64,000 nucleotides of DNA. Origin: Bacillus pseudomycoides. GTDB lineage: Bacteria; Bacillota; Bacilli; Bacillales; Bacillaceae_G. Positions 1 to 8,838 of this stretch are shown one piece after another. Location: contig NZ_CP064266.1 of NCBI RefSeq assembly GCF_022811845.1, positions 2,666,001 to 2,730,000 of the forward strand. Direction: 5' to 3'. Under the pieces are notes generated by a model. The model saw only the letters and a list, made by a program, of their open reading frames with translations, made no database searches and was not told the DNA's origin. The position numbers were made by a program, and so were the translations under genes. Positions within the stretch are counted from its first letter, which is position 1. Every line of letters begins with the position of its first letter.

Positions 1-237
1 GTTGCAATGATTGCCAGGAGCATAATAAGCTTCTTTTTTATTCATAACAAGCTCCCACACAATTTCAATCATGCGAAGGGAGGCCGGGCCACGGTCGGTA
101 ATATCTCCAACAAAAGCAAGCTGTCTCTTCTCTGGGTGAATAGGGAGACCACTATCCCAGTTATAACCGAGCTGCTTTGTTAACGCTTGAAACTCTTCTA
201 AACAGCCGTGAATATCCCCGATAATGTCGTATTTCAT
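1..237 (-). CDS. prpE: Bis(5'-nucleosyl)-tetraphosphatase PrpE, N-terminal part
   Basis: The gene runs off the left edge; 79 N-terminal codons are present. The start is ATG at 237 behind a GGGGG ribosome binding site. The protein begins MKYDIIGDIHGCLEEF and shows the metallophosphoesterase signature in order: GDIHG (metal ligands Asp and His), GDITDRG and GNH. PrpE proteins hydrolyse Ap4A-type dinucleotides and belong to the PPP phosphatase superfamily; they are cytosolic. In Bacillus the gene is linked to the spore germination and yjb region. The family assignment is firm from the three motifs, the substrate less so because the C-terminal half is outside the window. Confidence 0.85.
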   Translation of the reverse strand, partial: MKYDIIGDIHGCLEEFQALTKQLGYNWDSGLPIHPEKRQLAFVGDITDRGPASLRMIEIVWELVMNKKEAYYAPGNHCN

Positions 238-315
238 ATTGTAACCCCCATTTCGAGTTTTTTCTTAGTATACCTAAAGTGGATATAGAAAAAACCATAC
301 CCAAGTGGATATGGT

Positions 316-1476
316 TTAGTCAAACATAAATGTTTTCGTTCGTGATCGTACGTTCAGTATGAAGCCAATCGCAATCATATATGTTAGTAAGGAACTACCT
401 CCATAACTCATAAGAGGAAGCGTAATCCCTGTAATCGGAAGCAATCCAATTGTCATCCCGATATTTTGGAATACTTGGAACGTAAACATTCCAATCGTTC
501 CTGCGCATAAATAGCTACCGAATGGATCATTACTTTCTAAAGCAATATGAATCATTCGATAAATAAGAAGGAAGAAAAGTGAAATAACAACACTGGCTCC
601 TAAAAATCCGAATTGCTCGGCAATGTTTGTGAAAATAAAATCGGTATGCGGTTCCGGGAAATATACTTGACCATTTTCCCACCCCTTACCACGCAATTCA
701 CCTGATCCAGTTGCTAAAACAGATTGCCTCAACTGATATCCTTGCGTTTCGTATTCATAAGGTGCTAGCCAGCCGTAGAAACGATCTAATTGATATTCTT
801 TTAGAATATGTTCTTTAAAGAATGCTGTATGTTCAAAATAAATATACGTTAGCGTCGAAGCAGCTGCTACAACAATGCCAGCTAAACCGAAAATAAAGCG
901 CCAGCGTACACCTGAAACTAAAATCATTGCTGCAATCATTGCTGAAATAACCATTGTATTTCCTAAATCAGGTTCTTTCGCAATTAAAAGTAGTGGTGGT
1001 AAACTTGCGCCAAATATTTTGCCGAGTAAAATTAAATCCTCGCGTGGCGAGCGAAATGGATACTTTTCATTATGATTGACGATAATGCGGCCAATAACAA
1101 TGATTAAAAATAATTTCATAATCTCGGAAGGCTGGAAATTACCAAGGCCCGGAACACTGTACCAAGCAGTAGCTCCTTTAATTGTTACTGCTCCAGGAAC
1201 TTTTAATTCAAGTCCAATAAGTAAAACCATTGCAAATCCATACAAATACCAAGCGATTTGTTTATATCGATCAAAATCAATAACCATAATCGCGACAACT
1301 GCGATGGACCCAATGACATACCATTGAATTTGTTTTGCTACAAAGTTTACTTTTTGCAGAGCTGGTGGTAAAGATGGTTGAGCACTTGCAATGGCAAAAC
1401 AACTAACAATTGCAATTGCGAGTACAATCAGGATCAATATATAATCTATTCGATATTGGGAATTCTTATCTTTCAC
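316..1476 (-). CDS. rodA: RodA/FtsW/SpoVE family SEDS glycosyltransferase (RodA type)
   Basis: A 386-residue integral membrane protein with about ten hydrophobic segments. SEDS proteins polymerise lipid II glycan strands together with a class B penicillin-binding protein. Visible SEDS landmarks are the QPSEIMKL motif, the KEPDLGN segment, the large extracytoplasmic loop with PEPHTDFIF (conserved Asp), and the C-terminal GITLPLMSYGGSSL motif. The YGWLAPYEYETQGYQ loop favours RodA (side-wall elongation) over FtsW or SpoVE, but this is inference. The start is GTG at 1476 with AAAGGA nine bases upstream. It lies downstream of and in the same direction as the prpE gene only after a gap, so it is probably a single transcription unit. 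Confidence 0.85.
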   Translation of the reverse strand: MKDKNSQYRIDYILILIVLAIAIVSCFAIASAQPSLPPALQKVNFVAKQIQWYVIGSIAVVAIMVIDFDRYKQIAWYLYGFAMVLLIGLELKVPGAVTIKGATAWYSVPGLGNFQPSEIMKLFLIIVIGRIIVNHNEKYPFRSPREDLILLGKIFGASLPPLLLIAKEPDLGNTMVISAMIAAMILVSGVRWRFIFGLAGIVVAAASTLTYIYFEHTAFFKEHILKEYQLDRFYGWLAPYEYETQGYQLRQSVLATGSGELRGKGWENGQVYFPEPHTDFIFTNIAEQFGFLGASVVISLFFLLIYRMIHIALESNDPFGSYLCAGTIGMFTFQVFQNIGMTIGLLPITGITLPLMSYGGSSLLTYMIAIGFILNVRSRTKTFMFD

Positions 1477-1622
1477 CGTACGTAGTCCTTTCTATTACTC
1501 TTTGTGAAATGAAAAAAAAGACGCTATTACCATATTAGCGGATTTTGAGTGGTTTGCAAATATGTTGTTTGGATTTTAGTTGTGTGATGTTAGATTATAT
1601 AGATATAAATTAAGAAACTGAT

Positions 1623-1766
1623 AAAAAAAACCTTTCTTTTTAGGTGGGAGAGAGGGTCCGACCATGCATAAAAGCGGTTAGGGCCTATTTTAGCCCCGTG
1701 CCATGTTAAAACAAAGGGAGGAAGTGAGAGTAGGTCACTTTGGGTTTTCATAGCAGTAATTTAGAT
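1623..1766. repeat. Dispersed repeat, family A, copy 1
   Basis: About 145 bases that recur four more times in this window (1800-1945, 31350-31510, 51587-51732, 51770-51910). All copies share, in order, a GTGGGAGAGAG block, a CCG block, TAGAAGCGGTCAGGGCC (or close variants), TTTTAGCCCCATG and a purine-rich tail with AAACAAAGGGAG. The family is intergenic in every case and resembles the bcr dispersed repeats known in the B. cereus group; which bcr class it is cannot be decided here. No reading frame is conserved between copies. Confidence 0.75.
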
Positions 1767-1799
1767 GCGAAACCCGAAAAGTGTGATTTTACATAAATA

Positions 1800-1945
1800 A
1801 AAAACTACTTTTTTGGATGGGAGAGAGGATCCGCCCGTGGGTAGAAGCGGTCAGGGCCTATTTTAGACCCATGCCATGTTTAAAACAAAGGAAGAAAATA
1901 AGTGCGGTCCCCCTTTTATTTTTCATATCCGCAATTTATATAGCA
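1800..1945. repeat. Dispersed repeat, family A, copy 2
   Basis: Second copy, in the same orientation and about 180 bases after copy 1, so the two form a loose tandem between rodA and fabI. The core reads GGGAGAGAGGATCCG followed by GTAGAAGCGGTCAGGGCC and ACCCATGCCATG. A 65-codon reading frame crosses it but is not shared with the other copies and has no good ribosome binding site. Confidence 0.75.
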
Positions 1946-2051
1946 AGTACATGTAACATAAGAAAGATTGAGATTATATCATTGCAGGAAAGTGAAAGAG
2001 CAAAAGAGAAGTAAAGAACCAGTCATACTAATAATTTTGTTTTGCCTTATT

Positions 2052-2080
2052 TTGAATTTGTGATATGATATAAATATATT
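2052..2080 (+). promoter_or_regulatory. Sigma-A promoter of fabI
   Basis: TTGAAT at 2052-2057 and TATATT at 2075-2080 are separated by 17 bases. This places transcription start near 2087, about 44 bases before the fabI ATG. It is the only well-spaced pair in the upstream region. Confidence 0.6.
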
Positions 2081-2095
2081 ACCAGGTACTAATAA
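2077..2095 (+). promoter_or_regulatory. Likely FapR operator of fabI
   Basis: The imperfect palindrome TATTACCAGGTACTAATA overlaps the -10 element and start site. FapR, the malonyl-CoA-responsive repressor of fatty acid synthesis in Bacillus, binds an inverted repeat of this kind and is known to control fabI in B. subtilis. The match to the FapR box is from memory of the consensus, so this is inference supported by position. Confidence 0.55.
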
Positions 2096-2130
2096 CTGAT
2101 GTTATTTAATAAATTTAGGGGGATAAATAA

Positions 2131-2907
2131 ATGAATCTTCTCAACTTAAAAGGAAAAAACATTATTGTCATGGGAGTTGCGAACCAACGAAGCATTGCTT
2201 GGGGTATCGCTCGTTCACTGCATGAGGCAGGAGCAAACTTAATTTTCACATATGCAGGTGAGCGTCTAGAAAAAAACGTACGTGATCTAGCAGAATCATT
2301 AGAAGGACAGCAATCACTTGTTTTACCATGTGACGTAACAAACGATGAAGATATCGCGCGTTGCTTCCAATCCATTAAAGAAGAAGTAGGAGTTGTCCAC
2401 GGATTAGCACACTGCATCGCATTCGCAAATCGTGATGACTTAAAAGGTGAATTCGTTGATACATCTCGTGACGGATTCTTACTAGCACAAAACATTAGCT
2501 CATTCTCATTAACAGCAGTTGCAAGAGCTGCGAAGCCATTAATGACAGAAGGCGGCAGCATCGTTACATTAACATACCTTGGCGGAGAGCGCGTTGTATC
2601 AAACTACAACGTAATGGGTGTTGCAAAAGCATCACTTGACGCAAGTGTAAGATACTTAGCAAACGACTTAGGACAGCACAACATTCGCGTAAACTCTGTA
2701 TCAGCAGGACCAATCCGTACGCTATCAGCTAAAGGTGTTGGCGACTTCAACAGCATCTTAAAACAAATCGAAGAACGCGCACCACTTCGTCGTAACATAA
2801 CACAAGAAGAAGTAGGTAACACAGCGTTATTCTTATTCAGTGACTTAGCAAGTGGTGTTACTGGTGAGAACATTCATGTGGATTCTGGGTATCATATTTT
2901 AGGGTAA
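2131..2907 (+). CDS. fabI: Enoyl-[acyl-carrier-protein] reductase FabI
   Basis: A 258-residue short-chain dehydrogenase-like enzyme that reduces enoyl-ACP with a pyridine nucleotide in the last step of each fatty acid elongation cycle. The N-terminal Rossmann part has the FabI-type GVANQRSIAWGIA segment; the active site shows Tyr149 and the Tyr159-x6-Lys166 pair (YNVMGVAK). Length matches the family. The start is ATG behind AGGGGG. A strong terminator follows at 2914-2957. The 3' 69 codons of this gene have a decayed relative at 20520-20726, beyond the sugar island. Confidence 0.95.
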   Translation: MNLLNLKGKNIIVMGVANQRSIAWGIARSLHEAGANLIFTYAGERLEKNVRDLAESLEGQQSLVLPCDVTNDEDIARCFQSIKEEVGVVHGLAHCIAFANRDDLKGEFVDTSRDGFLLAQNISSFSLTAVARAAKPLMTEGGSIVTLTYLGGERVVSNYNVMGVAKASLDASVRYLANDLGQHNIRVNSVSAGPIRTLSAKGVGDFNSILKQIEERAPLRRNITQEEVGNTALFLFSDLASGVTGENIHVDSGYHILG

Positions 2908-2913
2908 GCAACC

Positions 2914-2957
2914 AAAACAGCTTAAAGGATTTAAATCCTTTAAGCTGTTTTTTTTTG
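2914..2957 (+). terminator. fabI terminator
   Basis: A perfect stem of at least 15 pairs (AAACAGCTTAAAGGA with its complement) around a TTTAAA loop, followed by a run of T. Confidence 0.9.
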
Positions 2958-3583
2958 AGTAAAACATCCTTGTTCTTCAAGTAAAGTGTGTAGGTCATTC
3001 AAACTAATTCAATGTGACTAAACGCAAAGTTTGCTTTGTCCTCTAATATCTTGTCAACTTATTACTGCGTATATGGGACTTGTAAACCAAATATAATGAA
3101 TTTGAGGGCAGAAAAGCAGGTTACTAATGAAAGAAGAGGGGGAAAAAATCGGTATTATTCATTAATTTATAATAAATTGGATTGTGGGGGATTCTGGGCA
3201 AAAATGAAATGTAAATTATAGTGGCTAATCATGTCTCAGGTGATGAAAGAAGAGAATAATTAGGATAGCAAATGGATTTACGAAATGATATTGAATAAAA
3301 GTCCCTCAGTTATTTATGTGTTCACTCTGGTCAATACAGCTAATGAGCAGAGAGAAGGGATAAAGGGTGGGTATGCGTATCAGATGAGGTTTTTATTTAA
3401 TGATATGGATTTTAAAAGTGGTATTAAGATTTGTTTGGTACAGATAACTACTCTATTAAAAGAAGAGATTTTTCTCAGAATAATAAAGAGATATTGTGTG
3501 AATATGCGGAGATGTCAGAATAGTTATTAAAAGTTTGATCGCAGAAACCTTTTTGTATTATTGAATACGAAAGAAGGGGTTTT
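2958..3583. other. Gene-poor gap after fabI, left edge of sugar island
   Basis: About 625 bases with no convincing gene. Two short frames (3036-3221 and 3285-3530) are present, but neither has a good ribosome binding site nor a recognisable motif. The base composition is unremarkable. The stretch may be degraded DNA left where the island joins the fabI side; no insertion sequence ends were seen. Confidence 0.5.
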
Positions 3584-4717
3584 ATGTCTATTCAATTGTT
3601 TGTTCCTCATTTCGAGATAGAGGAATGCTTGGAAGAAATAAGATTATGTTTGGAAAAGGGCTGGACGGGATTAGGATATAAAACGATTGAGTTTGAGAAT
3701 GAGTGGAAGCAATATACAGGGCTATCTAATGCGCATTTTATTAATTCAGCTACAGTTGGCTTGCACTTGGCAGTGAAAGTCTTAAAAATGGTTCATAATT
3801 GGAATGACGGTGATGAGATAATTTCTACACCCCTGACCTTTGTTTCTACTAATCATGCAATAGTTTATGAAAATATGAATGTGGTATTTGCAGATGTGGA
3901 TCAATATCTTTGCCTAGATCCAAAGGATGTAGAGAAGAAAATTACAAATAAAACGAGGGCGATTATGTATGTGGGGCTAGGCGGAAGCACAGGACAGTAT
4001 AAAGAAATCTTAAATTTATGTAATCAATATAACTTGAGGCTAATTGTTGATGCCGCTCATATGTCTGGTACAAGATTAGATGGCAAAGTCCCGGGAAAAG
4101 AAGCGGATGTTATGGTTTATTCTTTTCAAGCAGTAAAGAATCTTCCTACAGCCGATTCGGGAATGATTTGCTTTAAAGATGAGCAATGTGACGAGCTATG
4201 CAGGAAGTTGACTTGGTTAGGAATTAATAAAGATACATTTGAACGGGTTGGAGCGAAAGGATCTTATAAATGGAGATATGACGTTGAACATTTGGGGTAT
4301 AAATATCATGGTAATTCGATTATGGCAGCCATCGGTTTAGTTCAATTGAGGTATCTTGATCGAGACAATGCTTATAGACGTCAACTCACTCAATGGTATA
4401 ATCAACAATTCATTCATTACCCTGAAAAAATTAAGGTGATACCTATACCAGCTGGGTGTGAGTCGTCAAATCATTTATATATTATTGAAGTGAAGAACAG
4501 AGATGAGCTCGTGCTGGCATTAAATCAAGTTAATATATATCCAGGTGTGCATTATAGAGATAATACGAACTATAATTTATATTCCTATGCTCATGGTACT
4601 TGTCCTAACTCTCACAAAGTTAGCGAGAATATTTTATCACTTCCTATGCACATGAAACTTTCAAAAGTAGATGTAGATTATGTATGTGAGCAAGTAATTA
4701 GATATGCCAAAGGCTAG
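3584..4717 (+). CDS. DegT/DnrJ/EryC1/StrS-family sugar aminotransferase
   Basis: A 377-residue PLP enzyme that would transfer an amino group to a nucleotide-linked keto-sugar. The sequence shows the family's NSATVGLHLA phosphate-binding segment near residue 55, the DAAH motif (Asp155, cofactor pyridine nitrogen; His158), and the PLP lysine Lys185 in SFQAVKNLPTADSGM. The start ATG follows AGAAGGGG. It is the first gene of a same-strand cluster with an acetyltransferase and rmlACBD. RmlB makes dTDP-4-keto-6-deoxyglucose, so this enzyme could draw on that intermediate to make a dTDP-amino-deoxysugar. The exact sugar and position of amination cannot be read from the sequence. Confidence 0.8.
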   Translation: MSIQLFVPHFEIEECLEEIRLCLEKGWTGLGYKTIEFENEWKQYTGLSNAHFINSATVGLHLAVKVLKMVHNWNDGDEIISTPLTFVSTNHAIVYENMNVVFADVDQYLCLDPKDVEKKITNKTRAIMYVGLGGSTGQYKEILNLCNQYNLRLIVDAAHMSGTRLDGKVPGKEADVMVYSFQAVKNLPTADSGMICFKDEQCDELCRKLTWLGINKDTFERVGAKGSYKWRYDVEHLGYKYHGNSIMAAIGLVQLRYLDRDNAYRRQLTQWYNQQFIHYPEKIKVIPIPAGCESSNHLYIIEVKNRDELVLALNQVNIYPGVHYRDNTNYNLYSYAHGTCPNSHKVSENILSLPMHMKLSKVDVDYVCEQVIRYAKG

Positions 4718-4729
4718 GAGGAGGTAAAG

Positions 4730-5242
4730 TTGTCCAGAAACTTGATAGAAAATGATGAATTGATTTTGCGTGAAATTGAGGAAAGAGATCTTGAAATGGT
4801 AAGGATTTGGAGAAATCAAGATTATATAAGAAAGTATTTTGTCAATAATAGTGTAATAAATGAAGACCAGCAAAAAAGATGGTATGCCGCTTATAAGAAT
4901 AAAGGTAATGATATGATGTTTATAATTGAAGAAAAGGTTAATTTACAAAAGCCGATTGGTGCAGTTGCTTTATATAATATAGATTTCCATAATCAATCTG
5001 CGGAATTCGGGAGATTAATGATAGTGGATAAAAGGGCACGTGGTAAAGGATATGGTAAAAAAGCAACTCAAATGTCATGTAAATATGGACTTGAAACACT
5101 TGCATTATCTAATATATATTTAGAGGTATTTATTGATAATGCAGCAGCGTTAAAAATATATAGGGATATAGGCTTTGCAGAGGTTTCAAGAACTTCGGAT
5201 TTAATAAAAATGGTATTGAATAAAAACGATTTAAACTATTAA
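4730..5242 (+). CDS. GNAT-family N-acetyltransferase, probable amino-sugar acetyltransferase
   Basis: A 170-residue GNAT protein beginning at TTG (4730) with a very strong AGGAGGAGG site, 12 bases after the aminotransferase stop. The RimJ/PseH-like layout is visible: an N-terminal LILREIEERDLEMV strand-helix, the acetyl-CoA loop around DKRARGKGYGKKA, and the NAAALKIYRDIGF motif near the C-terminus. Such enzymes acetylate amino groups on nucleotide sugars (PseH, FdtC) or proteins. Coupling to the upstream aminotransferase makes a sugar substrate the better guess. A 130-base gap separates it from rmlA. Confidence 0.7.
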   Translation: MSRNLIENDELILREIEERDLEMVRIWRNQDYIRKYFVNNSVINEDQQKRWYAAYKNKGNDMMFIIEEKVNLQKPIGAVALYNIDFHNQSAEFGRLMIVDKRARGKGYGKKATQMSCKYGLETLALSNIYLEVFIDNAAALKIYRDIGFAEVSRTSDLIKMVLNKNDLNY

Positions 5243-5372
5243 TATACTGAATTTGAAATCGTTATATGAAGATGATAATTGCAATTTGAAGTGATTCTAT
5301 TAAACTTATAGCTTATGTTTTTTGTGAGAGAAGCATATCAAAGATCCCATTTATTTATAGGGAGGAAAAGAG

Positions 5373-6107
5373 ATGAAGGGAATTATACTGGCAGGAGGAA
5401 CCGGATCGCGTTTGTATCCCATTACTAAAGTGACTAATAAGCACTTGCTTCCCGTTGGTCGTTACCCTATGATTTACCATGCTATATATAAGTTAAAAGA
5501 ATGTAATATTGAGGACATTATAGTGGTAACAGGTAAAGAGCATATGGGAGATGTTGTGAATTTTCTCGGTAGCGGAATGGAGTTTGGAGTATCTTTCACA
5601 TATAAAGTACAAGAAAAGGCCGGGGGAATTGCACAAGCGTTGGGGCTTTGCGAGGCATTTGTGGGAAATGAAAAGATGATTGTCATTTTAGGCGATAATG
5701 TGTTTTCTGATACATTAAAGCCATATGTTGAAAAATACAAAAAACAAAAAAAAGGAGCAAGGATTCTATTAAAAGAGGTACATGATCCTCAAAGATTTGG
5801 AGTTCCGGAAATTAAAGGAGAACATATCATTGCAATTGAGGAGAAGCCAAAGATTCCAAAAAGTTGTTATGCAGTCACTGGTATATATATGTATGATTCC
5901 CAAGTGTTTCAGTATGTTAAAGATTTAAGGCCTTCTTCCCGAGGAGAACTTGAAATAACTGATTTAAATAATGCTTACATTAAAGAAAGAGCATTAACAT
6001 ACGATATTCTTGAGGATTGGTGGACTGATGCAGGTACGCATGATTCCCTTTACCGTGCTAACACGCTCGCAAAGGATATACATCTGAGAGAGGGGAAAGA
6101 TGCATAG
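5373..6107 (+). CDS. rmlA: Glucose-1-phosphate thymidylyltransferase RmlA
   Basis: A 244-residue nucleotidyltransferase that makes dTDP-glucose from dTTP and glucose-1-phosphate, the first step of dTDP-rhamnose synthesis. It begins with the signature GIILAGGTGSRLYPIT and carries LGDN (metal/nucleotide binding) near residue 108, EEKP and the DAGTHDSL segment near the C-terminus. It is of the short RmlA type. The start ATG follows AGGGAGGAAAAGAG. It overlaps rmlC by 8 bases, so the four rml genes form one operon. Confidence 0.93.
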   Translation: MKGIILAGGTGSRLYPITKVTNKHLLPVGRYPMIYHAIYKLKECNIEDIIVVTGKEHMGDVVNFLGSGMEFGVSFTYKVQEKAGGIAQALGLCEAFVGNEKMIVILGDNVFSDTLKPYVEKYKKQKKGARILLKEVHDPQRFGVPEIKGEHIIAIEEKPKIPKSCYAVTGIYMYDSQVFQYVKDLRPSSRGELEITDLNNAYIKERALTYDILEDWWTDAGTHDSLYRANTLAKDIHLREGKDA

Positions 6108-6675
6108 AATGAAGTGTATTAAAACGTTATTTACTGATGTAATACTAGTGGAGCCTACTGTATACCGAGACCATAGAGGCTTTTTTAAAGAAAGCTATAA
6201 TGAAAAACTATGGAAGGAACAAAAATTCCAATACCAATTCATTCAAGATAATATTTCAGAATCTTCAAATTCCGGTACATTAAGAGGCCTTCATTTTCAA
6301 CTGAATCCAAGAGCACAAACAAAGCTGGTGCAAGTCGTAAAAGGAGTGGTTTATGATGTCGTGGTGGACCTCCGAAAGGGTTCATCAACATACAAAAAAT
6401 GGCAAAGTTTTATTTTAAGTGAATATAACCATCGGCAGCTGCTTGTACCAAAAGGATTTGCACATGGATTTTGTACGTTGGTTCCTAATTCTATAGTGAT
6501 GTATAAGGTAGATGAATATTATGCGCCGGAATATGATAGTGGAATCAATTGGGAAGATAAAGAGTTGGGAATTACTTGGCCGTTTAGAAATCCCATTTTA
6601 TCCGATAAGGATAAAATGTTACCCTTTGTTAATGAAGAAAAATATAATTTTAATTTTGAGGAGAAAGAGATATGA
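6100..6675 (+). CDS. rmlC: dTDP-4-dehydrorhamnose 3,5-epimerase RmlC
   Basis: A 191-residue cupin enzyme that epimerises dTDP-4-keto-6-deoxyglucose at C3 and C5. The family signature GTLRGLHFQ with the catalytic His, the VVDLRKGS strand (Asp partner) and KGFAHGF are all present. The gene overlaps rmlA by 8 bases and shares ATGA with rmlB. Two in-frame ATGs (6100 and 6109) are possible; the first follows GAGAGGGGAAAG. Confidence 0.93.
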   Translation: MHRMKCIKTLFTDVILVEPTVYRDHRGFFKESYNEKLWKEQKFQYQFIQDNISESSNSGTLRGLHFQLNPRAQTKLVQVVKGVVYDVVVDLRKGSSTYKKWQSFILSEYNHRQLLVPKGFAHGFCTLVPNSIVMYKVDEYYAPEYDSGINWEDKELGITWPFRNPILSDKDKMLPFVNEEKYNFNFEEKEI

Positions 6676-7652
6676 ATATCCTAGTAACAGGAGGAGCTGG
6701 GTTTATTGGTAGTAACTTTGTGAAATTTTTAGTTAAAAAATATCCAGACTATAATATTGTAAACTATGATTTATTAACTTACAGCGGGAACCTCATAAAT
6801 TTACAAGATGTAATGGAGTGTAATAATCATAAATTTGTGCAAGGAGACATTAAAAACCGTGAGCTTCTAGAGTATGTAGTTCACACGGAAAGAATTGATT
6901 ATATTATCAATTTTGCTGCGGAGTCCCATGTCGATCGAAGTATTGCGGACCCTCAAGTATTTTATCGTACAAATATTTTAGGAACTGTCACGTTATTGGA
7001 AGTAGTGAAGAAGTATAGAATCAAAAAATTTATTCAGATTTCTACTGATGAAGTATATGGTTCATTGGAGGAAACAGGTTATTTTGTCGAGGACACTCCT
7101 CTGGCGCCAAACAGTCCGTATTCCTCAAGTAAAGCGAGTGCCGATTTAATTGTACTGTCTAGTTACAAGACTTATGGATTAAATATTAACATTACCCGTT
7201 GTTCCAATAATTACGGCCCTTATCAGTATCCAGAAAAGCTTATCCCGCTTATGATTACAAATATTTTAGAAAATAAAACGTTACCTGTATATGGAACAGG
7301 AAAAAACGTTCGAGATTGGCTACATGTGTATGATCATTGTACTGCAATTGATTTAGTTCTGCATAAAGGAAAAAAAGGTGAAATATATAATATTGGCACC
7401 AGCAATGAAAAGCGTAATATTGAAATAGTAAACCTTATTTTAGGAAAACTTGGAAAAACAAAAGAATACATTACATTCGTCAAAGATCGCCTTGGACATG
7501 ATTGGCGTTATGCTATTAACTCAGATAAGATAAAGCGAGAACTTGGTTGGAAACCCGTATATTCATTTAATAAAGGCATAGAAGAAACAATCCAGTGGTA
7601 TATAGATAATGAGAATTGGTGGAAGCCGTTGAAAAACGGCAATCATCATTGA
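6672..7652 (+). CDS. rmlB: dTDP-glucose 4,6-dehydratase RmlB
   Basis: A 326-residue extended SDR enzyme converting dTDP-glucose to dTDP-4-keto-6-deoxyglucose with bound NAD. It shows the TGGAGFIGSNF nucleotide-binding motif at the N-terminus, AAESHVDRSI, the dehydratase signature STDEVYG, YSSSKAS with the catalytic Tyr-x3-Lys, and RCSNNYGPYQ. The start overlaps the rmlC stop by four bases (ATGA). Its product is the branch point that the upstream aminotransferase could also use. Confidence 0.94.
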   Translation: MNILVTGGAGFIGSNFVKFLVKKYPDYNIVNYDLLTYSGNLINLQDVMECNNHKFVQGDIKNRELLEYVVHTERIDYIINFAAESHVDRSIADPQVFYRTNILGTVTLLEVVKKYRIKKFIQISTDEVYGSLEETGYFVEDTPLAPNSPYSSSKASADLIVLSSYKTYGLNINITRCSNNYGPYQYPEKLIPLMITNILENKTLPVYGTGKNVRDWLHVYDHCTAIDLVLHKGKKGEIYNIGTSNEKRNIEIVNLILGKLGKTKEYITFVKDRLGHDWRYAINSDKIKRELGWKPVYSFNKGIEETIQWYIDNENWWKPLKNGNHH

Positions 7653-7664
7653 CAGGTGTAAAAA

Positions 7665-8513
7665 GTGGATAAAATCGTGATTACAGGAGCAAATGGACAA
7701 TTAGGAAGGCAGTTCTCCAAAGGATTTTTGTCTTCTCCATACGATGTACATTCTTTAGGGAAAAAAGAAATGAATGTGGTGAACTATGAAGAAGTTTGCA
7801 GTGTCTTAGAGAAATTAGCACCTAGTATTATAATTCATTGCGCAGCCTATACAAAAGTAGATTTGGCAGAAATTAATAAGAATGAAGCGTTTTTTGTCAA
7901 TGCAACAGGAACAAGAAACATAGCCATTGCAGCGGAAAGAATAAAAGCAAAGCTTGTGTATATAAGTACTGATTATGTGTTTAATGGCATGAAGGAGACA
8001 GGATATAGTGAACACGATATCCCTTCTCCTATAAATGTATATGGTGCGTCAAAATACGTAGGTGAAAAATTTGTTCAAGAGTTTCATACCCGATATTTTA
8101 TCGTAAGGACTTCTTGGTTATATGGGAAATATGGAAAGAATTTTGTAGAAACTATGCTTAATCTCGCTATAGTCAATAAGCAAATAAGGGTAGTAAACGA
8201 TCAATATGGATCGCCAACTTACGCGAAAGATTTAGTTAATTGTGTAAAACGAATAATGGAGACAGACCTGTATGGGATTTATCATGTTTCGAATGAGGGA
8301 GTATGCAGTCGATTTGAGTTTGCTAAAAGAATTTTCTCCTTAGCGAATATGGATATACAATTAATTCCTGTTTCAACTAATGAGTTTGAGACAGTGGCAT
8401 CTCGTCCGTCATACTCAGCTCTACAACATACAATGCTTAAATTAAACGGTCTCTGTCACATGCGTTCATGGGAAGATGCACTGAAAGAGTATATGGCAAG
8501 AAAAAATCGCTGA
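7665..8513 (+). CDS. rmlD: dTDP-4-dehydrorhamnose reductase RmlD
   Basis: A 282-residue SDR-like reductase for the last step of dTDP-L-rhamnose formation. TGANGQLGRQF, CAAYTKVDLAE, STDYVFNG and the YGASKYVGE (Tyr-x3-Lys) motif are visible, as is RTSWLYG. The start is GTG at 7665 with AGGTG upstream, 12 bases after rmlB. The stop codon lies inside the operon terminator. In B. anthracis, rhamnose made by such a cluster is part of the BclA exosporium glycan, so a spore-surface role is likely here. Confidence 0.93.
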   Translation: MDKIVITGANGQLGRQFSKGFLSSPYDVHSLGKKEMNVVNYEEVCSVLEKLAPSIIIHCAAYTKVDLAEINKNEAFFVNATGTRNIAIAAERIKAKLVYISTDYVFNGMKETGYSEHDIPSPINVYGASKYVGEKFVQEFHTRYFIVRTSWLYGKYGKNFVETMLNLAIVNKQIRVVNDQYGSPTYAKDLVNCVKRIMETDLYGIYHVSNEGVCSRFEFAKRIFSLANMDIQLIPVSTNEFETVASRPSYSALQHTMLKLNGLCHMRSWEDALKEYMARKNR

Positions 8514-8537
8514 CTCGATGCTCAGTGATTTTTTTAA
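8501..8537 (+). terminator. rml operon terminator
   Basis: Stem AATCGCTGA with TCAGTGATT (one G-T pair) around an 8-base loop, then a T run. It overlaps the last codon and stop of rmlD. The following 300 bases to the next gene hold no supported feature. Confidence 0.8.
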
Positions 8538-8838
8538 TTTATGATGAATGTTTGTATCTAAGACAATCTTTGATGTAAGTGTTCGTTATCTAGTCAACGA
8601 CTTTACTAGCAATATATGTGTAAATTCTATTTTTATTGGTCTGATTGGTAAGCGAACTACTAGAGGCGTAATCAACTTTAAGGCATTTTAAAAGAAAGTG
8701 CAGAAAAAGCTTCCTTTTGCTGTAATGCAATACAAGAAGAAATAAGAGAGTAGAATTTTCATTTATAAATAATGAGTGCAAGAATTATAGTTCGAAGAGA
8801 AAAGGAATACTTATAACAAAAAATTGATTTTTTCTTCT

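Noticed and set aside
1817..2014. 65-codon plus-strand frame between rodA and fabI
   Set aside because: Lies within and beyond dispersed repeat copy 2, is not conserved in other copies and has no ribosome binding site.
3036..3530. Two small plus-strand frames after fabI
   Set aside because: No motif, no convincing ribosome binding site, and an unusual composition; more likely non-coding or decayed DNA.
8590..8781. 63-codon minus-strand frame after the rml terminator
   Set aside because: No ribosome binding site or recognisable motif; A+T-rich intergenic DNA.
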